Positions 1-8,387 are shown, counted from the stretch's first letter. The stretch: 34,952 nt of DNA from an uncultured Actinoplanes sp. (GCF_934643405.1 NZ_CAKUCL010000051.1:1-34952), one strand, 5' to 3'. Notes: a model not told the origin generated them from the sequence alone. Program-made: numbers and translations.

Positions 1-1
1 G

Positions 2-1063
2 TCATGACCGATCCGCGGGATGCGGAGAGGAAGCGGGATGCGAAGAGGCAGCGGGATGCGAAGAGGACGCGGGATGCGAAGCAGCAGCCGGATGTGAAGC
101 AGCAGCAGGATGAGCGGACTGCACGGGCACCGGCGTCCGCACCGGCTCCGCCTTGTCCTGCACCAGGTAGCGCGGCCGGCCGCGCACCTCCTCGTGGATC
201 CGGGCCAGGTACTCGCCGATCACGCCGAGCCCGAGCAGGATGCAGGTGCCCAGCACGAGCAGCAGCAGGATGACGGTCGGGAAGCCGGCCACCGAGCCGC
301 CGCGCAGCCAGCGGATCAGCGTCTGCGCGCCGAGCACCACGGCGAACCCGGCGAACGCCAGCCCGACCAGCGTCACCAGGTGCAGCGGCGCCGAGGTGAA
401 CGAGGTGAGCCCGTTGACCGCGAGCCGGAACAGCGACCGGAACGTCCAGCGCGACTCGCCGCCCTCGCGGTGGTCGATGTCGACCTCGAGGATCTCCCGG
501 CGGAAGCCGATCCAGCTGCTGGTGCCGCGGAAGAACGAGGAGTGCTCGGGCATCCGCAGCAAGGCGTCCAGCGCGGGCCGGCCGAGCAGGCGGAAGTCGG
601 TGGCGTTGACCAGATCCACCTTGGTGAGCCCGGTGAAGGCCTGGTTGAACACCCGGCCGCCGAGCCGGCCGATCACGCCCTGCCCGGTGCGGTTGCGTTT
701 GACCGCCTCGACCACCTGCGCGCCGTCCTGCCAGCGCCGCACCATGGCCGGGATCGCGGACGGCGGATGCTGCAGGTCCGAGTCGATGACGACGACCGCG
801 TCGCCGGCCGCGTGCTCCAGCCCGGCCAGCATCGCCGGCTCCTTGCCGAAGTTGCGGGACAGCTGGATGCCGCGCACCCGCTGGTCCGTCCGGCTGTGCC
901 GGACGATCCGGTCCCAGGAGTCGTCGGACGAGCCGTCGTCGACCAGCACCAGCTCGTAGCGCAGGCCGGCGCCGCCGAGCACCTCGCCGAGCCGCCGGAC
1001 GAACCGGTCGACGCCCGCGCCCTCGTTGTAGATCGGCGCGACGACCGAGATGAGGGCACTCAT
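2..1063 (-). CDS. GT2 glycosyltransferase, polyprenol-phosphate (GtrB/DPM1-like) type, with C-terminal repeat tail
   Basis: A 353-residue protein. The GT2 catalytic domain fills residues 4-215: the nucleotide-sugar motif VDDGSSDD is at 41-48 and the DxD metal motif is D94-S-D96, followed by LQHP. Two transmembrane segments follow at about 226-250 and 262-284, then EYLARIHEEVRGRPRYLV. This is the layout of GtrB/ArnC/DPM1-type enzymes, which move a sugar from a nucleotide donor to a polyprenyl phosphate on the cytoplasmic membrane face. The ATG at 1063 overlaps the TGA of the upstream membrane-protein gene (ATGA), so the two are translationally coupled. That suggests the lipid-linked sugar made here is used by that protein (inference). 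Residues 318-353 are six HPAxxS hexapeptides, which is unusual for the family. The stop is at 2-4, so the gene is complete. The sugar is unknown. Confidence 0.9.
   Translation of the reverse strand: MSALISVVAPIYNEGAGVDRFVRRLGEVLGGAGLRYELVLVDDGSSDDSWDRIVRHSRTDQRVRGIQLSRNFGKEPAMLAGLEHAAGDAVVVIDSDLQHPPSAIPAMVRRWQDGAQVVEAVKRNRTGQGVIGRLGGRVFNQAFTGLTKVDLVNATDFRLLGRPALDALLRMPEHSSFFRGTSSWIGFRREILEVDIDHREGGESRWTFRSLFRLAVNGLTSFTSAPLHLVTLVGLAFAGFAVVLGAQTLIRWLRGGSVAGFPTVILLLLVLGTCILLGLGVIGEYLARIHEEVRGRPRYLVQDKAEPVRTPVPVQSAHPAAASHPAAASHPASSSHPAASSHPASSPHPADRS
5..112. repeat. 18-bp tandem repeat, six units, inside the GT2 gene
   Basis: Six consecutive 18-bp units encode, on the minus strand, HPAAAS, HPAAAS, HPASSS, HPAASS, HPASSP and HPADRS, ending at the GT2 stop codon. 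Units differ by a few substitutions, mostly alanine/serine interchange, and no unit breaks frame. This is a coding minisatellite that should vary in copy number between strains. It gives the GT2 a flexible His/Pro/Ala/Ser tail after its membrane hairpin. Confidence 0.9.
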
Positions 1064-2607
1064 CGCGGCGCCTTGCTGCAGAAGCGGCGGCCGGCCAGCT
1101 GCCGGGTGGCCCGGTCGAGACTCACGTCGAAGCGCTCCAGTTCCGGCGCGTCCACGCCGTGGTGGTTGGCGATGGAGGTACGGATGAAGGCGTCCCGCAG
1201 CGCACACCGCCGGGCGTCGCCGGCCGGTGTCGGGTCGAACCCGGCCACCTCCTGGGCGATCCGGTCGTGCAGGTACGGGTAGCGCCCGGCGTCCCCGCCG
1301 TCGCGGAAGTCCTTGTTCGCGGCGGCCGAGAACGCCCCGGCAACGACCAGCACGGCCAGCGCGGGCGCGGCGAACCGGCGGCCCGCCGCGGCGAGCAGCA
1401 TGCCGCCGGCCACCGCGGTCAGGCCGCTCTCCCGCCAGCCCTGTCCCCACAGCCCCCGCGCGGCCATCGCCTGCACGTCGGCGTTGAGCGCGGCGAGCGC
1501 CGAGCCGAGTACCAGGACGGCCAGCGCGACCCCGGTCAGGCCGAGCACCTGACGGCGGTCGGCCGGCGCCGGCCGGGGTGTCCGCAGGGCCAGCACGATC
1601 AGCACGAGCAGGGCCACGATCGGGACCGCGGCGACCGGGTGTGCCTCGACGCCGTCGACCGCCCGCTGCCACTGCAACGGCGGCAGCCAGGCGACCAGCC
1701 GGTGCGGGAAGGCGGCCGGCGCCCCGCCGAGCGCGATGTCCGACCCGGTGTAGCAGCCGCCGTCGGCACACTGCCGGTGGATGAGCGCCCGGATCGGCAG
1801 GAACACCGGCAGGAACCCGGTCCACAGCAGCGCGGCGAAGCGGACGCCCGATCCGCGCAGCAGGGCGCGCCGGTCCTGGCCCAGCACCACGCTCCCGCGC
1901 AGCAGGACCGCTGCGGTGGCGAGCGGGACGGCCAGGTAGGCGATCTCGTTGAACGCGGCGAGCGCGGCCCCGGCGAGCACGACGAGCACGCCCGGCCGGC
2001 GGGACCGGCAGGCCCAGGCGGCCACCGCGAGCACGAGCGCGGCGGAGGTGAAGTAGAGCCCGCCGAACAGCACCGTCGTGCTGGTCCGGCCGGCCGCGAC
2101 CAGGCCGGCGCCGACCGCGAACGGCAGCAGCGTGACCAGCGCGGTCGGCGGCCCGGCGAACAGCCGGCCGCGGGCGATGACGCTCTGCGCGAGCAGCACC
2201 GCGGCCAGCGACATCAGCACGGCGGCGGCGAACGACACGACCCGCAGCCCGATGTTCGCCGGGATGCCGAGCAGGCCGGTGAAGGCGAACGCGGCCACGT
2301 CCAGCGACCACTCGACCAGCCGGCCCAGCGGCCGGAAGTTCCCCAGCGCCAGATACGCGGGCACGGACTCGACCACGGCCCGCAGCAACGCGAACGGGTG
2401 TCCGGCGTAGCGGCCGCCGTTGGCGTACACGTTGAACCGGTGGTCCGCGGCCGGGGTGAGCGCGACCAGTGGCATCAGCACCACGAGCGGGACCAGCACC
2501 GCACGGGTGACGACCCGGCGCCACGGCCGGGCGGGCCGCACCGCCGGAGGCACGGCCGCGCGCAGGGCATGCGGCTGCGCGGGCACGTTGACGATCTCGA
2601 CGGTCAC
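1060..2607 (-). CDS. Polytopic membrane protein, paralogue of 9406-10977; possible GT-C-like transferase
   Basis: A protein of about 515 residues with many hydrophobic helices and no family I can name with certainty. It aligns throughout with the protein at 9406-10977. Shared blocks are DHRFN (55-59) after the first helix, AAFNEIAYLA (218-227), a cysteine pair in CADGGCYTGSDI (280-291), LPPL-W, NADVQAM, GWRES, ANKDFRD and RRCALRDAF near the C-terminus. The conserved cysteines suggest disulfide-bonded extracellular loops. It lies directly upstream of, and overlaps, a GtrB-like GT2; such GT2s usually feed a GT-C membrane transferase, so a role in transferring lipid-linked sugar is inferred. The GTG at 2607 fits the paralogue's short N-terminus. 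An ATG at 2691 has a better purine-rich upstream stretch (AAGGGGAG), but it would add an Arg/Cys-rich leader and collide with the divergent gene. Confidence 0.75.
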   Translation of the reverse strand: MTVEIVNVPAQPHALRAAVPPAVRPARPWRRVVTRAVLVPLVVLMPLVALTPAADHRFNVYANGGRYAGHPFALLRAVVESVPAYLALGNFRPLGRLVEWSLDVAAFAFTGLLGIPANIGLRVVSFAAAVLMSLAAVLLAQSVIARGRLFAGPPTALVTLLPFAVGAGLVAAGRTSTTVLFGGLYFTSAALVLAVAAWACRSRRPGVLVVLAGAALAAFNEIAYLAVPLATAAVLLRGSVVLGQDRRALLRGSGVRFAALLWTGFLPVFLPIRALIHRQCADGGCYTGSDIALGGAPAAFPHRLVAWLPPLQWQRAVDGVEAHPVAAVPIVALLVLIVLALRTPRPAPADRRQVLGLTGVALAVLVLGSALAALNADVQAMAARGLWGQGWRESGLTAVAGGMLLAAAGRRFAAPALAVLVVAGAFSAAANKDFRDGGDAGRYPYLHDRIAQEVAGFDPTPAGDARRCALRDAFIRTSIANHHGVDAPELERFDVSLDRATRQLAGRRFCSKAPR

Positions 2608-2683
2608 ACCCGGGCAAACGACCGCGCCGAGCCGAAAGTTGCGACACACGCGACCTGCCCGGCCCGGCGCGCGTTGGGTCCAG

Positions 2684-4768
2684 GTGCGCATCTCCCCTTC
2701 CGCCGAACTCGTCCGCGGTGTCCCGCTGCCCGGTCAGCGCGCCGCCGCCCCCTCGTCGGTCCTGCCCCACGGGCACCGGTTCCGGCCGGACATCGAGGGC
2801 CTGCGGGCGGTGGCCGTGCTGCTCGTCGTCCTCGGCCACGCCGGACTCCCGCTGGTGCACGGCGGCTACGTCGGGGTGGACGTCTTCTTCGTCATCTCCG
2901 GATTTCTCATCACCACGCTGCTGCTGCGCGAGGCCGAGCAGACCGGGCGCATCTCGGTCACCCGCTTCTACGCGCGCCGCGCGGTCCGGCTGCTGCCCGC
3001 GGCCGCCCTCGTCCTGATCGTCACGCTGATCGGGGTGCGGCTGTTCCTCCCGGTGGTGCGTCTCGGCGAGTTCGTCCGGGATGCGCTGGCGTCCACGGCG
3101 TACCTGGCGAACCTGCGTTTCGCCCACACCGGCACCGACTATCTGAACGCCGATCAGACGCCCTCGCCCTTCCAGCACTTCTGGTCGCTGGCCGTGGAGG
3201 AACAGTTCTACCTGGTCTGGCCGCTGCTGATCCTGGCCGCCGCGCATCTGTGGCGGCGCCGGCGGCCGCTCGCCGCCGTGCTCGCCGTGCTGGTCACCGT
3301 CTCGTTCACGGTGAGCGTCACCGAGACCGCCCGGTCCGCGCCGTGGGCCTACTTCGGGCCGCACACCCGGGCCTGGGAGCTGGGCGCGGGCGCGCTGCTC
3401 GCGCTCGGCGCGACCCGGATCGGCCGCCTCCCCCACCTCGTGCGGGCCGTGCTCGGCTGGGCCGGGCTGGCCGCGATCCTGGTGGCGGCCGTGCGATTCG
3501 ACGACGCGACCGCCTATCCGGGCTGGCGCGCGGCCCTTCCGGTGCTGGGCACGGTCGCGGTGCTGGCGGCGGCCGGTGCCGGCGTCGGACCGCTGCTCGG
3601 TGTCCGTCCGATGCAGACGGTCGGGCGGCTCTCCTACGGCTGGTATCTGTGGCACTGGCCGCTGCTCATCATCGGCCCGGCGGCGCTCGGACTGGCCGGC
3701 ACCACCGCGCAGAAGCTGGCGCTGGCCGCCGCCGGCCTGGCACTGGCCTGGGTCTCGTACCGCTGGGTGGAGAGCCCGGCGCGGTATCGGCGGCGCGGCC
3801 TGCCGATCGGTTTCGGCCTCTCCGCGACGGCGGCCGCGTTCGCCGTCCTGCTCGTCGTGCTGCCGCACGCGGTGGCGACCGGCGAGCGCGGCGCCGACCT
3901 GCGGACCGCGCTCGACCGGGCCGCCGATCCCGCGGCGGTGCTGACCCGGAGCATCGCGGCGGCCCGCGGCCGCGACCGGCTGCCCGCGAACCTCACGCCG
4001 AAGCTGACGCGAGCGAAGCGGGACCGTCCGCCGGTGTGGGACAACGGCTGCCACGCGGACGTGCCGGTGACGGTCGCGCCGCAGGGCTGCGTGTTCGGCG
4101 ATCCGGCGGCGCGCACGACCGTGGTGCTCTACGGCGATTCGCATGCGGCGCACTGGTTCCCGGCCATGGACCGGCTCGCGAGGCAGCATCACTGGCGGCT
4201 GGTGGAGCTGACCAAGAGCTCGTGCTCGGCGGTCGACGTGCCGCTGCGGCACGACACGCTCAAGCGGGAGTACACCGAGTGCACGGCCTTCCACCGCTCG
4301 GCGCTGGCCCGGATCGCCCAGCTGCGCCCGGCCCTGGTGGTCGTGGGATCGAGCTTCAACTACGAGCCGGCGCGGCCCGAGGCGGACGAGGCGAAGCAGT
4401 GGCGGGCCGGCTGGGACCGGACGTTCGCCTCCCTCGCCGCGTCGGGGGCGAAGGTGGCGGCGATCGCGGACACGCCGTACATGGGAAGCCCTGTCCCGGA
4501 TTGCCTGGCGCAGGAAACCGACATCGGCGAGTGCACCCGCAGCCTGCGTTCGTCGCTGCGCGGTCCGGCGCAACGCCGGGTCTTCCTGGCGTACGGCGTG
4601 ACCCCGCGCGCCACCGTCATCGACCCGATCACCTGGTTCTGCGACGACGCGTGCCCGGCCGTGGTCGGCAACGTCCTGGTCTACCGGGACTCCAACCACA
4701 TGACCACGACGTACTCCGCCGCCCTGGCCCCGCTGCTGGACCGGCGGCTGCCCCGGCTAGCGGAGTAG
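2684..4768 (+). CDS. Acyltransferase-3 membrane protein with C-terminal SGNH domain (OafA/YrhL type)
   Basis: About 694 residues. Residues 34-380 form the acyltransferase-3 domain: RPDIEGLRAVAVLLVVLGH with the conserved His at about 52, FFVISGFLIT, the FYARRAVRLLP block, HFWSLAVEEQFYLVWP near 165-180, and SYGWYLWHWPLL. The C-terminal part, from about 480, is an SGNH hydrolase-like domain: GDSHAAHW carries the nucleophile Ser, GSSFN is a later block, and D-S-N-H near the end supplies the Asp/His pair. Fused proteins of this kind O-acetylate or O-acylate surface polysaccharides, with the SGNH domain outside the membrane. The first usable start is the GTG at 2684, with a poor ribosome site. The gene is on the opposite strand to all its cassette neighbours and its 3' end overlaps the convergent gene by 12 bp. 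Confidence 0.9.
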   Translation: MRISPSAELVRGVPLPGQRAAAPSSVLPHGHRFRPDIEGLRAVAVLLVVLGHAGLPLVHGGYVGVDVFFVISGFLITTLLLREAEQTGRISVTRFYARRAVRLLPAAALVLIVTLIGVRLFLPVVRLGEFVRDALASTAYLANLRFAHTGTDYLNADQTPSPFQHFWSLAVEEQFYLVWPLLILAAAHLWRRRRPLAAVLAVLVTVSFTVSVTETARSAPWAYFGPHTRAWELGAGALLALGATRIGRLPHLVRAVLGWAGLAAILVAAVRFDDATAYPGWRAALPVLGTVAVLAAAGAGVGPLLGVRPMQTVGRLSYGWYLWHWPLLIIGPAALGLAGTTAQKLALAAAGLALAWVSYRWVESPARYRRRGLPIGFGLSATAAAFAVLLVVLPHAVATGERGADLRTALDRAADPAAVLTRSIAAARGRDRLPANLTPKLTRAKRDRPPVWDNGCHADVPVTVAPQGCVFGDPAARTTVVLYGDSHAAHWFPAMDRLARQHHWRLVELTKSSCSAVDVPLRHDTLKREYTECTAFHRSALARIAQLRPALVVVGSSFNYEPARPEADEAKQWRAGWDRTFASLAASGAKVAAIADTPYMGSPVPDCLAQETDIGECTRSLRSSLRGPAQRRVFLAYGVTPRATVIDPITWFCDDACPAVVGNVLVYRDSNHMTTTYSAALAPLLDRRLPRLAE

Positions 4769-5422
4769 CTCGGCGAGGGTGGGCGGGTGCGACCGGTCCA
4801 CCACGATCGTCCGGACCGTGTCGTGGTCGGAGTACAGCCGGGACACCCGCTCGGCGAGCACGTCCTCCCACGGCCGGTCCGGGCGGTGCCGTTCCCAGGT
4901 CGCCCGGTCCGGCAGGTACTCCAGCAGCACGCCCAGGTCCCGCAGCAGCGAGAAGGACGGGCTGTCGGTCATCACCACCGGCCGGTGGTCCGGGCAGACC
5001 AGCAGCCGCTGCCGCAGGGTCAGCACGAAGTCGCGGACCGCCTCGGTGTCCAGCCCGATCACCACGTAGAGGTACACCGGCGGGCGCTGGGCGGCCACCG
5101 GCGCGCGGCGCACCGCGACCTGTTGGGTCCCGGCGTGGTGACGGCTGCGCATCCGGCGCAGGACCGCGCGGGACAGCCGCGGCACGCTGTGCACCGGGTC
5201 CTTGATCAGCGACACCAGGCCGTACCCGAGCTTGTACGACTCGCTGCCGCGCAGCTTGTCCACGCGCCGGCGCTCGCGATCGCGCTCCTTGCGCATGTTC
5301 TCGGTGTTCTGCTGCTCCTCGGCCAGCCGCGCCTCGAGCGTGCGCAGCCGGCCGGCCATCGCGGCGAGCTCCCAGCGGGCCCGCTCCAGCGAGTCGAGCG
5401 GCACCCGCCGTGCCGGGATCAT
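4757..5422 (-). CDS. Small coiled-coil protein of the glycan cassette, paralogue of 10997-11620
   Basis: About 221 residues, family not recognised by name. Residues 10-60 are a charged coiled coil (RARWELAAMAGRLRTLEARL onward, rich in Glu, Arg and Gln). Next comes SESYKLGYGLVSLIKDP, a motif of the kind that follows coiled coils in actinobacterial surface-glycan glycosyltransferases. The second half is a compact alpha/beta region: VYLYVVIGLD, VCPDHRPVVMTD, LGVLLEYLPDRATWERH, and IVVDRSHPPTLAELL at the end. The copy at 10997-11620 has the same layout and the same position after a tandem GT. The ATG at 5422 lies 13 bp after the upstream GT stop; a TTG at 5431 would add three residues. A likely role is as a partner or scaffold of that GT (inference). 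Confidence 0.8.
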   Translation of the reverse strand: MIPARRVPLDSLERARWELAAMAGRLRTLEARLAEEQQNTENMRKERDRERRRVDKLRGSESYKLGYGLVSLIKDPVHSVPRLSRAVLRRMRSRHHAGTQQVAVRRAPVAAQRPPVYLYVVIGLDTEAVRDFVLTLRQRLLVCPDHRPVVMTDSPSFSLLRDLGVLLEYLPDRATWERHRPDRPWEDVLAERVSRLYSDHDTVRTIVVDRSHPPTLAELLR

Positions 5423-5435
5423 GTCCGTCAAAGTC

Positions 5436-7625
5436 TCAGCCTCCCAGCCGTACGTGGCGGGCCGGCAGCCCGCTGAGCCAAGCCGCGGCCGCCACCGCGC
5501 CGTTGCCGAACGTCAGCTCCTGGCACCGCCGCCGCATCGCGGCCCGCACCTCGGGCCGGATGGCCGCGTCGAGCACCCGTTCCAGCTCGCCGGACTCCGG
5601 CTCCTCGACGGTCAGCGCCACCCCGGTGGCGGCCGCGAACCGGGCCCGGCCCACCTGGTCGTCCAAGCGGGTCGCGGTGTTCGGCACGAAGACCGTGGGG
5701 ATCGCGAAGCCGATCTGCTCGTGGTACGAGTTGTACCCGGACGCGCTCACGACCAGGTCGAACGCGCGCAGGTAGCGGCTCACCGGATAGATCTTGACGA
5801 TCTTCGCGCCGGGCACCGGCGGCATCGGCGAGGTCGCGATCATCGACTCGGCGAGCACCACCTGGAAGCCGTTGCCGGTCAGGTGCCGGGTGATCCGGGC
5901 GACCGGGGAGGCGATGTCGTTGATGTTCCCGGCGCCCAGCTGCAGCAGCACGGCCGGCCGGTCGTCCAGCCCGAGATCCGCCTTCGCCGCGTCGGCGGTG
6001 AGCAGCTCGTCCGCGCTCAGGAAGGTGATCGGCTCGACCCGGTGGGCCTCGCCGCGCTCGGCGACGGTCAGGCCCTCGTCGGCGGCCGCGGAGAACTCGC
6101 CCGGCTCGAGCACGTGGTCGAAGACCTTGCCCTCGGTCAGCCACTCGGCGCCCACCCCGCGCTGCCACATCGCCCGGCGCACCCACACCCAGGTGATCTG
6201 CGGGTGGTCGCGGACCGCCTCGACGATGCCCTCGTGCGGCACGCTGTCCACGGCCACCACCTCGGGCTCGTGCAGCGCGATCAGGTGGGCGAGGCGTTCG
6301 CGCAGCACCTTGGTCCAGCGCGGGCGGGCCGCGTCGAGCACCTTGCGGGACGGGATGTACTCGGTGAGGAAGCCCTCCTGGTGGGCGATCGACGCGCCGT
6401 ACGACTGGGTGGCGATCACCGCGGCCCACTCGCCGGGCAGCCGCTTGCCGATCGCCATGAGCCGGGAGAGATGTCCCATGCCGGCGCCGTTGTCGCTGAC
6501 CATCAGCATCCGGCGGCGGGCCGGCGCGGCCGGGGCCGGTTCCGGGCGCTGGGTGGGCAGGGCGATGCGCGGCCGGATGCCGAAGTCGGCGAGCCGGGTC
6601 AGGTGCGACTGGTGGCCGTAGCGGCGCTCGGCGAACTCCCGCGCGCGCACGGCCACCGCCCGGTACCGCTCGGGGTCCCGATAAAGCTCGTGCACGAGCG
6701 CGGGGGCGCCGGCCGGGTCGGTGTACAGCGCGGCATCTTCGAAGATCGGCCGGAAATGCTCGCCGATGATGACCGGCACGCCACTGGCCATCGCCTCGAG
6801 AATGGTGCGGCCGAACGCCTCCAGCCACTCCGGGTCGTGGAAGTAAACGAAGAAGTCGATGGTGCGCAGGAACTCGTCCGGCCGCTCGTTGCCGAACCGG
6901 ACCACGTCCCAGTTGTCCGGCTTACGGCCGAGCCTCTTCACCGCGATCTCGCCGCCGCCGAGGAACCGCACCCGCAGGTCACCGGTCTCCGGGTAGGCGC
7001 CCAGGATCTCGGCCGGGTCCTTGGGCCACTTCACCGGGTCGGCCCGCCCGTGCCGGCCGATCACCGGGACGTCACCGACGAAGCCGTCGCGGTCCTGCCA
7101 CCAGGTGGCCACGTCGATGATCTCGTGCCAGTCCTCGGCCGCCAGCTTCGCGTCCGGCGCCACCTCGAGTACCTGGTCACGCACCTGGGAGCTGATCGGC
7201 GCCCACTCGACGTCCGGGCCGAAGTACCGGTGCACCCGGTCGACCACGTCGGCGAAGTCGTAGTAGCGGAACGGGTTCTCCGCGTCGCCCGGCGGCTGGT
7301 TGATCACCATGACCGTGCGCTCGGCGGTCACCCGCGGCGGGGCGGGCAGGTCCTCGGTGAAGATGCGCGGCTGCCGGACCAGCAGCAGCCGCGCGGACAC
7401 CTCCTGGTCGTCGCGGGCCAGCTCGGCGACGCCGTCGCGCAGCAGGTCGCTGATCCGCGGGCTGAACGGCAGCGCGCGCGGCTGGTGCGGTGACGGCACG
7501 TGCACGAGAACCGTGGAGAGGGCGGCCTCGGCCTGCGCGTAGACCTCGGCCGCGATGCTCGCGGATGTCCCGCCGGGATACCGGAAGTCGGACAGGATCG
7601 CCACGTCGTGGACTTCGCCTGGCAC
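5436..7625 (-). CDS. Tandem glycosyltransferase: GT4-like module fused to a GT28/MurG-like module
   Basis: A 729-residue cytosolic protein with two GT-B units. Residues 1-350 are GT4-like: VAILSDFRYPGGTSASI at the start, IGRHGRADPVKWPKDP, FLGGGE, and the donor-site motif EAFGRTILEAMASGVPVI at 269-286. A Pro/Ala linker (355-370) leads to a GT28-like unit: MLMVSDNGAGMGHLSRL at 373-389 is the glycine-rich acceptor loop, AVLLQLGAGNIND (558-570) starts the C-terminal Rossmann half, and SASGYNSYHEQIGFAIPTVFVP (627-648) is the donor-side block. Both halves look intact, so two sequential sugar transfers are plausible; the sugars are unknown. The GTG at 7625 has GAGGGAG about 9 nt upstream. The coiled-coil gene follows closely, and a diverged copy is at 11604-13643. 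Confidence 0.85.
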   Translation of the reverse strand: MPGEVHDVAILSDFRYPGGTSASIAAEVYAQAEAALSTVLVHVPSPHQPRALPFSPRISDLLRDGVAELARDDQEVSARLLLVRQPRIFTEDLPAPPRVTAERTVMVINQPPGDAENPFRYYDFADVVDRVHRYFGPDVEWAPISSQVRDQVLEVAPDAKLAAEDWHEIIDVATWWQDRDGFVGDVPVIGRHGRADPVKWPKDPAEILGAYPETGDLRVRFLGGGEIAVKRLGRKPDNWDVVRFGNERPDEFLRTIDFFVYFHDPEWLEAFGRTILEAMASGVPVIIGEHFRPIFEDAALYTDPAGAPALVHELYRDPERYRAVAVRAREFAERRYGHQSHLTRLADFGIRPRIALPTQRPEPAPAAPARRRMLMVSDNGAGMGHLSRLMAIGKRLPGEWAAVIATQSYGASIAHQEGFLTEYIPSRKVLDAARPRWTKVLRERLAHLIALHEPEVVAVDSVPHEGIVEAVRDHPQITWVWVRRAMWQRGVGAEWLTEGKVFDHVLEPGEFSAAADEGLTVAERGEAHRVEPITFLSADELLTADAAKADLGLDDRPAVLLQLGAGNINDIASPVARITRHLTGNGFQVVLAESMIATSPMPPVPGAKIVKIYPVSRYLRAFDLVVSASGYNSYHEQIGFAIPTVFVPNTATRLDDQVGRARFAAATGVALTVEEPESGELERVLDAAIRPEVRAAMRRRCQELTFGNGAVAAAAWLSGLPARHVRLGG

Positions 7626-7809
7626 GGTGTGGATCTCCCTCGGTCGGCACGCTCGGCTGGCGAATAGTCAACGACCACCGGGCATGCACCGTGACGGCAC
7701 CCGTCCCGCACCCGTGCCCGGGCAGCCAACTCGCCCGCAACCGGGAGGCCCCGGCAACGCAACCGCATCGTCGTCAGTCGAACTCGTGCAGCGCCGAATG
7801 GAACCGTGA

Positions 7810-7830
7810 GCCCGGCGGTAGCAGCCGGGC
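7810..7830 (+). promoter_or_regulatory. Hairpin in the leader of the CAP-domain gene
   Basis: GCCCGGC (7810-7816), loop GGTAGCA, GCCGGGC (7824-7830) is a perfect 7-bp stem 22 bp before the ATG at 7852. It is followed by ACTG (7834-7837), an 8-nt loop holding the AAAGG ribosome site, and CAGT (7846-7849). Together these could fold into a 5' UTR structure that presents or hides the ribosome site. I could not match it to a known riboswitch class. The 226-bp gap 7626-7851 holds nothing else I can support. Confidence 0.4.
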
Positions 7831-7851
7831 GCCACTGACGAAAGGCAGTCG

Positions 7852-8337
7852 ATGCGCTCCTCGATCACCAAGCGTCTGGCCCTGATCGCGATGATCCCCG
7901 CCACCCTGCTCGCGATGATCGCGATCGCTTCGCCCGCCGAGGCCGCCGTCGTCAGCGTCACCAAGCTGGCCGGCGACATCAACTACCTGACCAACAAGCA
8001 GCGCGCGCTGCACGGCTGCAAGGCGCTGAAGGCCGACACCCGCCTGGCCACCGCGGCCCGCCTGCACAGCTCGTACATGGCCCGCGGCGGCGGCTTCAGC
8101 CACACCGGTTCCGGCGGCTCGACGTTCGACGCCCGCATCCGCGCCGCCCGCTACCCGCGCCCGGCCGCCGAGAACATCGCGTACGGCTACCGCACCGGCC
8201 TGGACGTGGTGAAGGCGTGGATGGCGAGCCCGGGTCACCGCGCGAACATCCTGAACTGCAAGGCCAACACGGTCGGCGTCGGCGCGGTCTACGCCGCGAA
8301 CGGCACCACGTACTTCACCCAGGACTTCGGATACTGA
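7852..8337 (+). CDS. Secreted CAP-domain (SCP/PR1-like) protein
   Basis: 161 residues. The N-terminus is a signal peptide: basic start MRSSITKR, hydrophobic core to about residue 26, and a probable signal peptidase I site after SPAEA (about residue 31). The rest is one CAP domain: NKQRALHGCKALKADTRLATAARLHSSYMA, FSHTG, AENIAYGY and WMASPGHRANILN. The CAP cavity residues H72, H84, E107 and H129 are all present. C56 and C136 could form a disulfide. Bacterial CAP proteins are small extracellular proteins of mostly unknown function, often linked to the cell wall or spores. AAAGG lies 7 nt before the ATG at 7852. It is a monocistronic unit between two glycan cassettes, with its own leader hairpin and a strong terminator. 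Confidence 0.93.
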   Translation: MRSSITKRLALIAMIPATLLAMIAIASPAEAAVVSVTKLAGDINYLTNKQRALHGCKALKADTRLATAARLHSSYMARGGGFSHTGSGGSTFDARIRAARYPRPAAENIAYGYRTGLDVVKAWMASPGHRANILNCKANTVGVGAVYAANGTTYFTQDFGY

Positions 8338-8346
8338 CCTTCGTCG

Positions 8347-8387
8347 TGTGGGGATCTACGCCCGCGGAGACGGCGTAGGTCCCCACA
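8347..8387. terminator. Bidirectional terminator hairpin
   Basis: TGTGGGGATCTACGCC (8347-8362) pairs with GGCGTAGGTCCCCACA (8372-8387): a 16-bp stem with a single T-G wobble and a 9-nt loop. It sits 10 bp after the CAP gene stop and contains the stop and last codons of the convergent methyltransferase, so it can end both transcripts. It lacks a U-tract, as is common in actinobacteria. Confidence 0.85.

Noticed and set aside
5..112. Possible CRISPR array
   Set aside because: The 18-bp units are contiguous with no spacers and code in frame for the GT2 tail.
2..4699. 1565-codon minus-strand open frame
   Set aside because: Only the last 353 codons (GT2) are real. The rest is antisense or out of frame to the membrane-protein and acyltransferase genes and is Arg/Gly/Pro-rich, as expected of spurious frames in high-GC DNA.
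1159..5205. 1348-codon plus-strand open frame
   Set aside because: A shadow frame with Arg/Gly/Pro-rich composition and no domain; real genes with clear motifs cover it on other frames.
7700..7851. Riboswitch (cyclic di-GMP, cyclic di-AMP or cobalamin class) before the CAP gene
   Set aside because: Hairpins and a GCCACTG-like string are present, but the conserved core sequences of these classes cannot be found in order.
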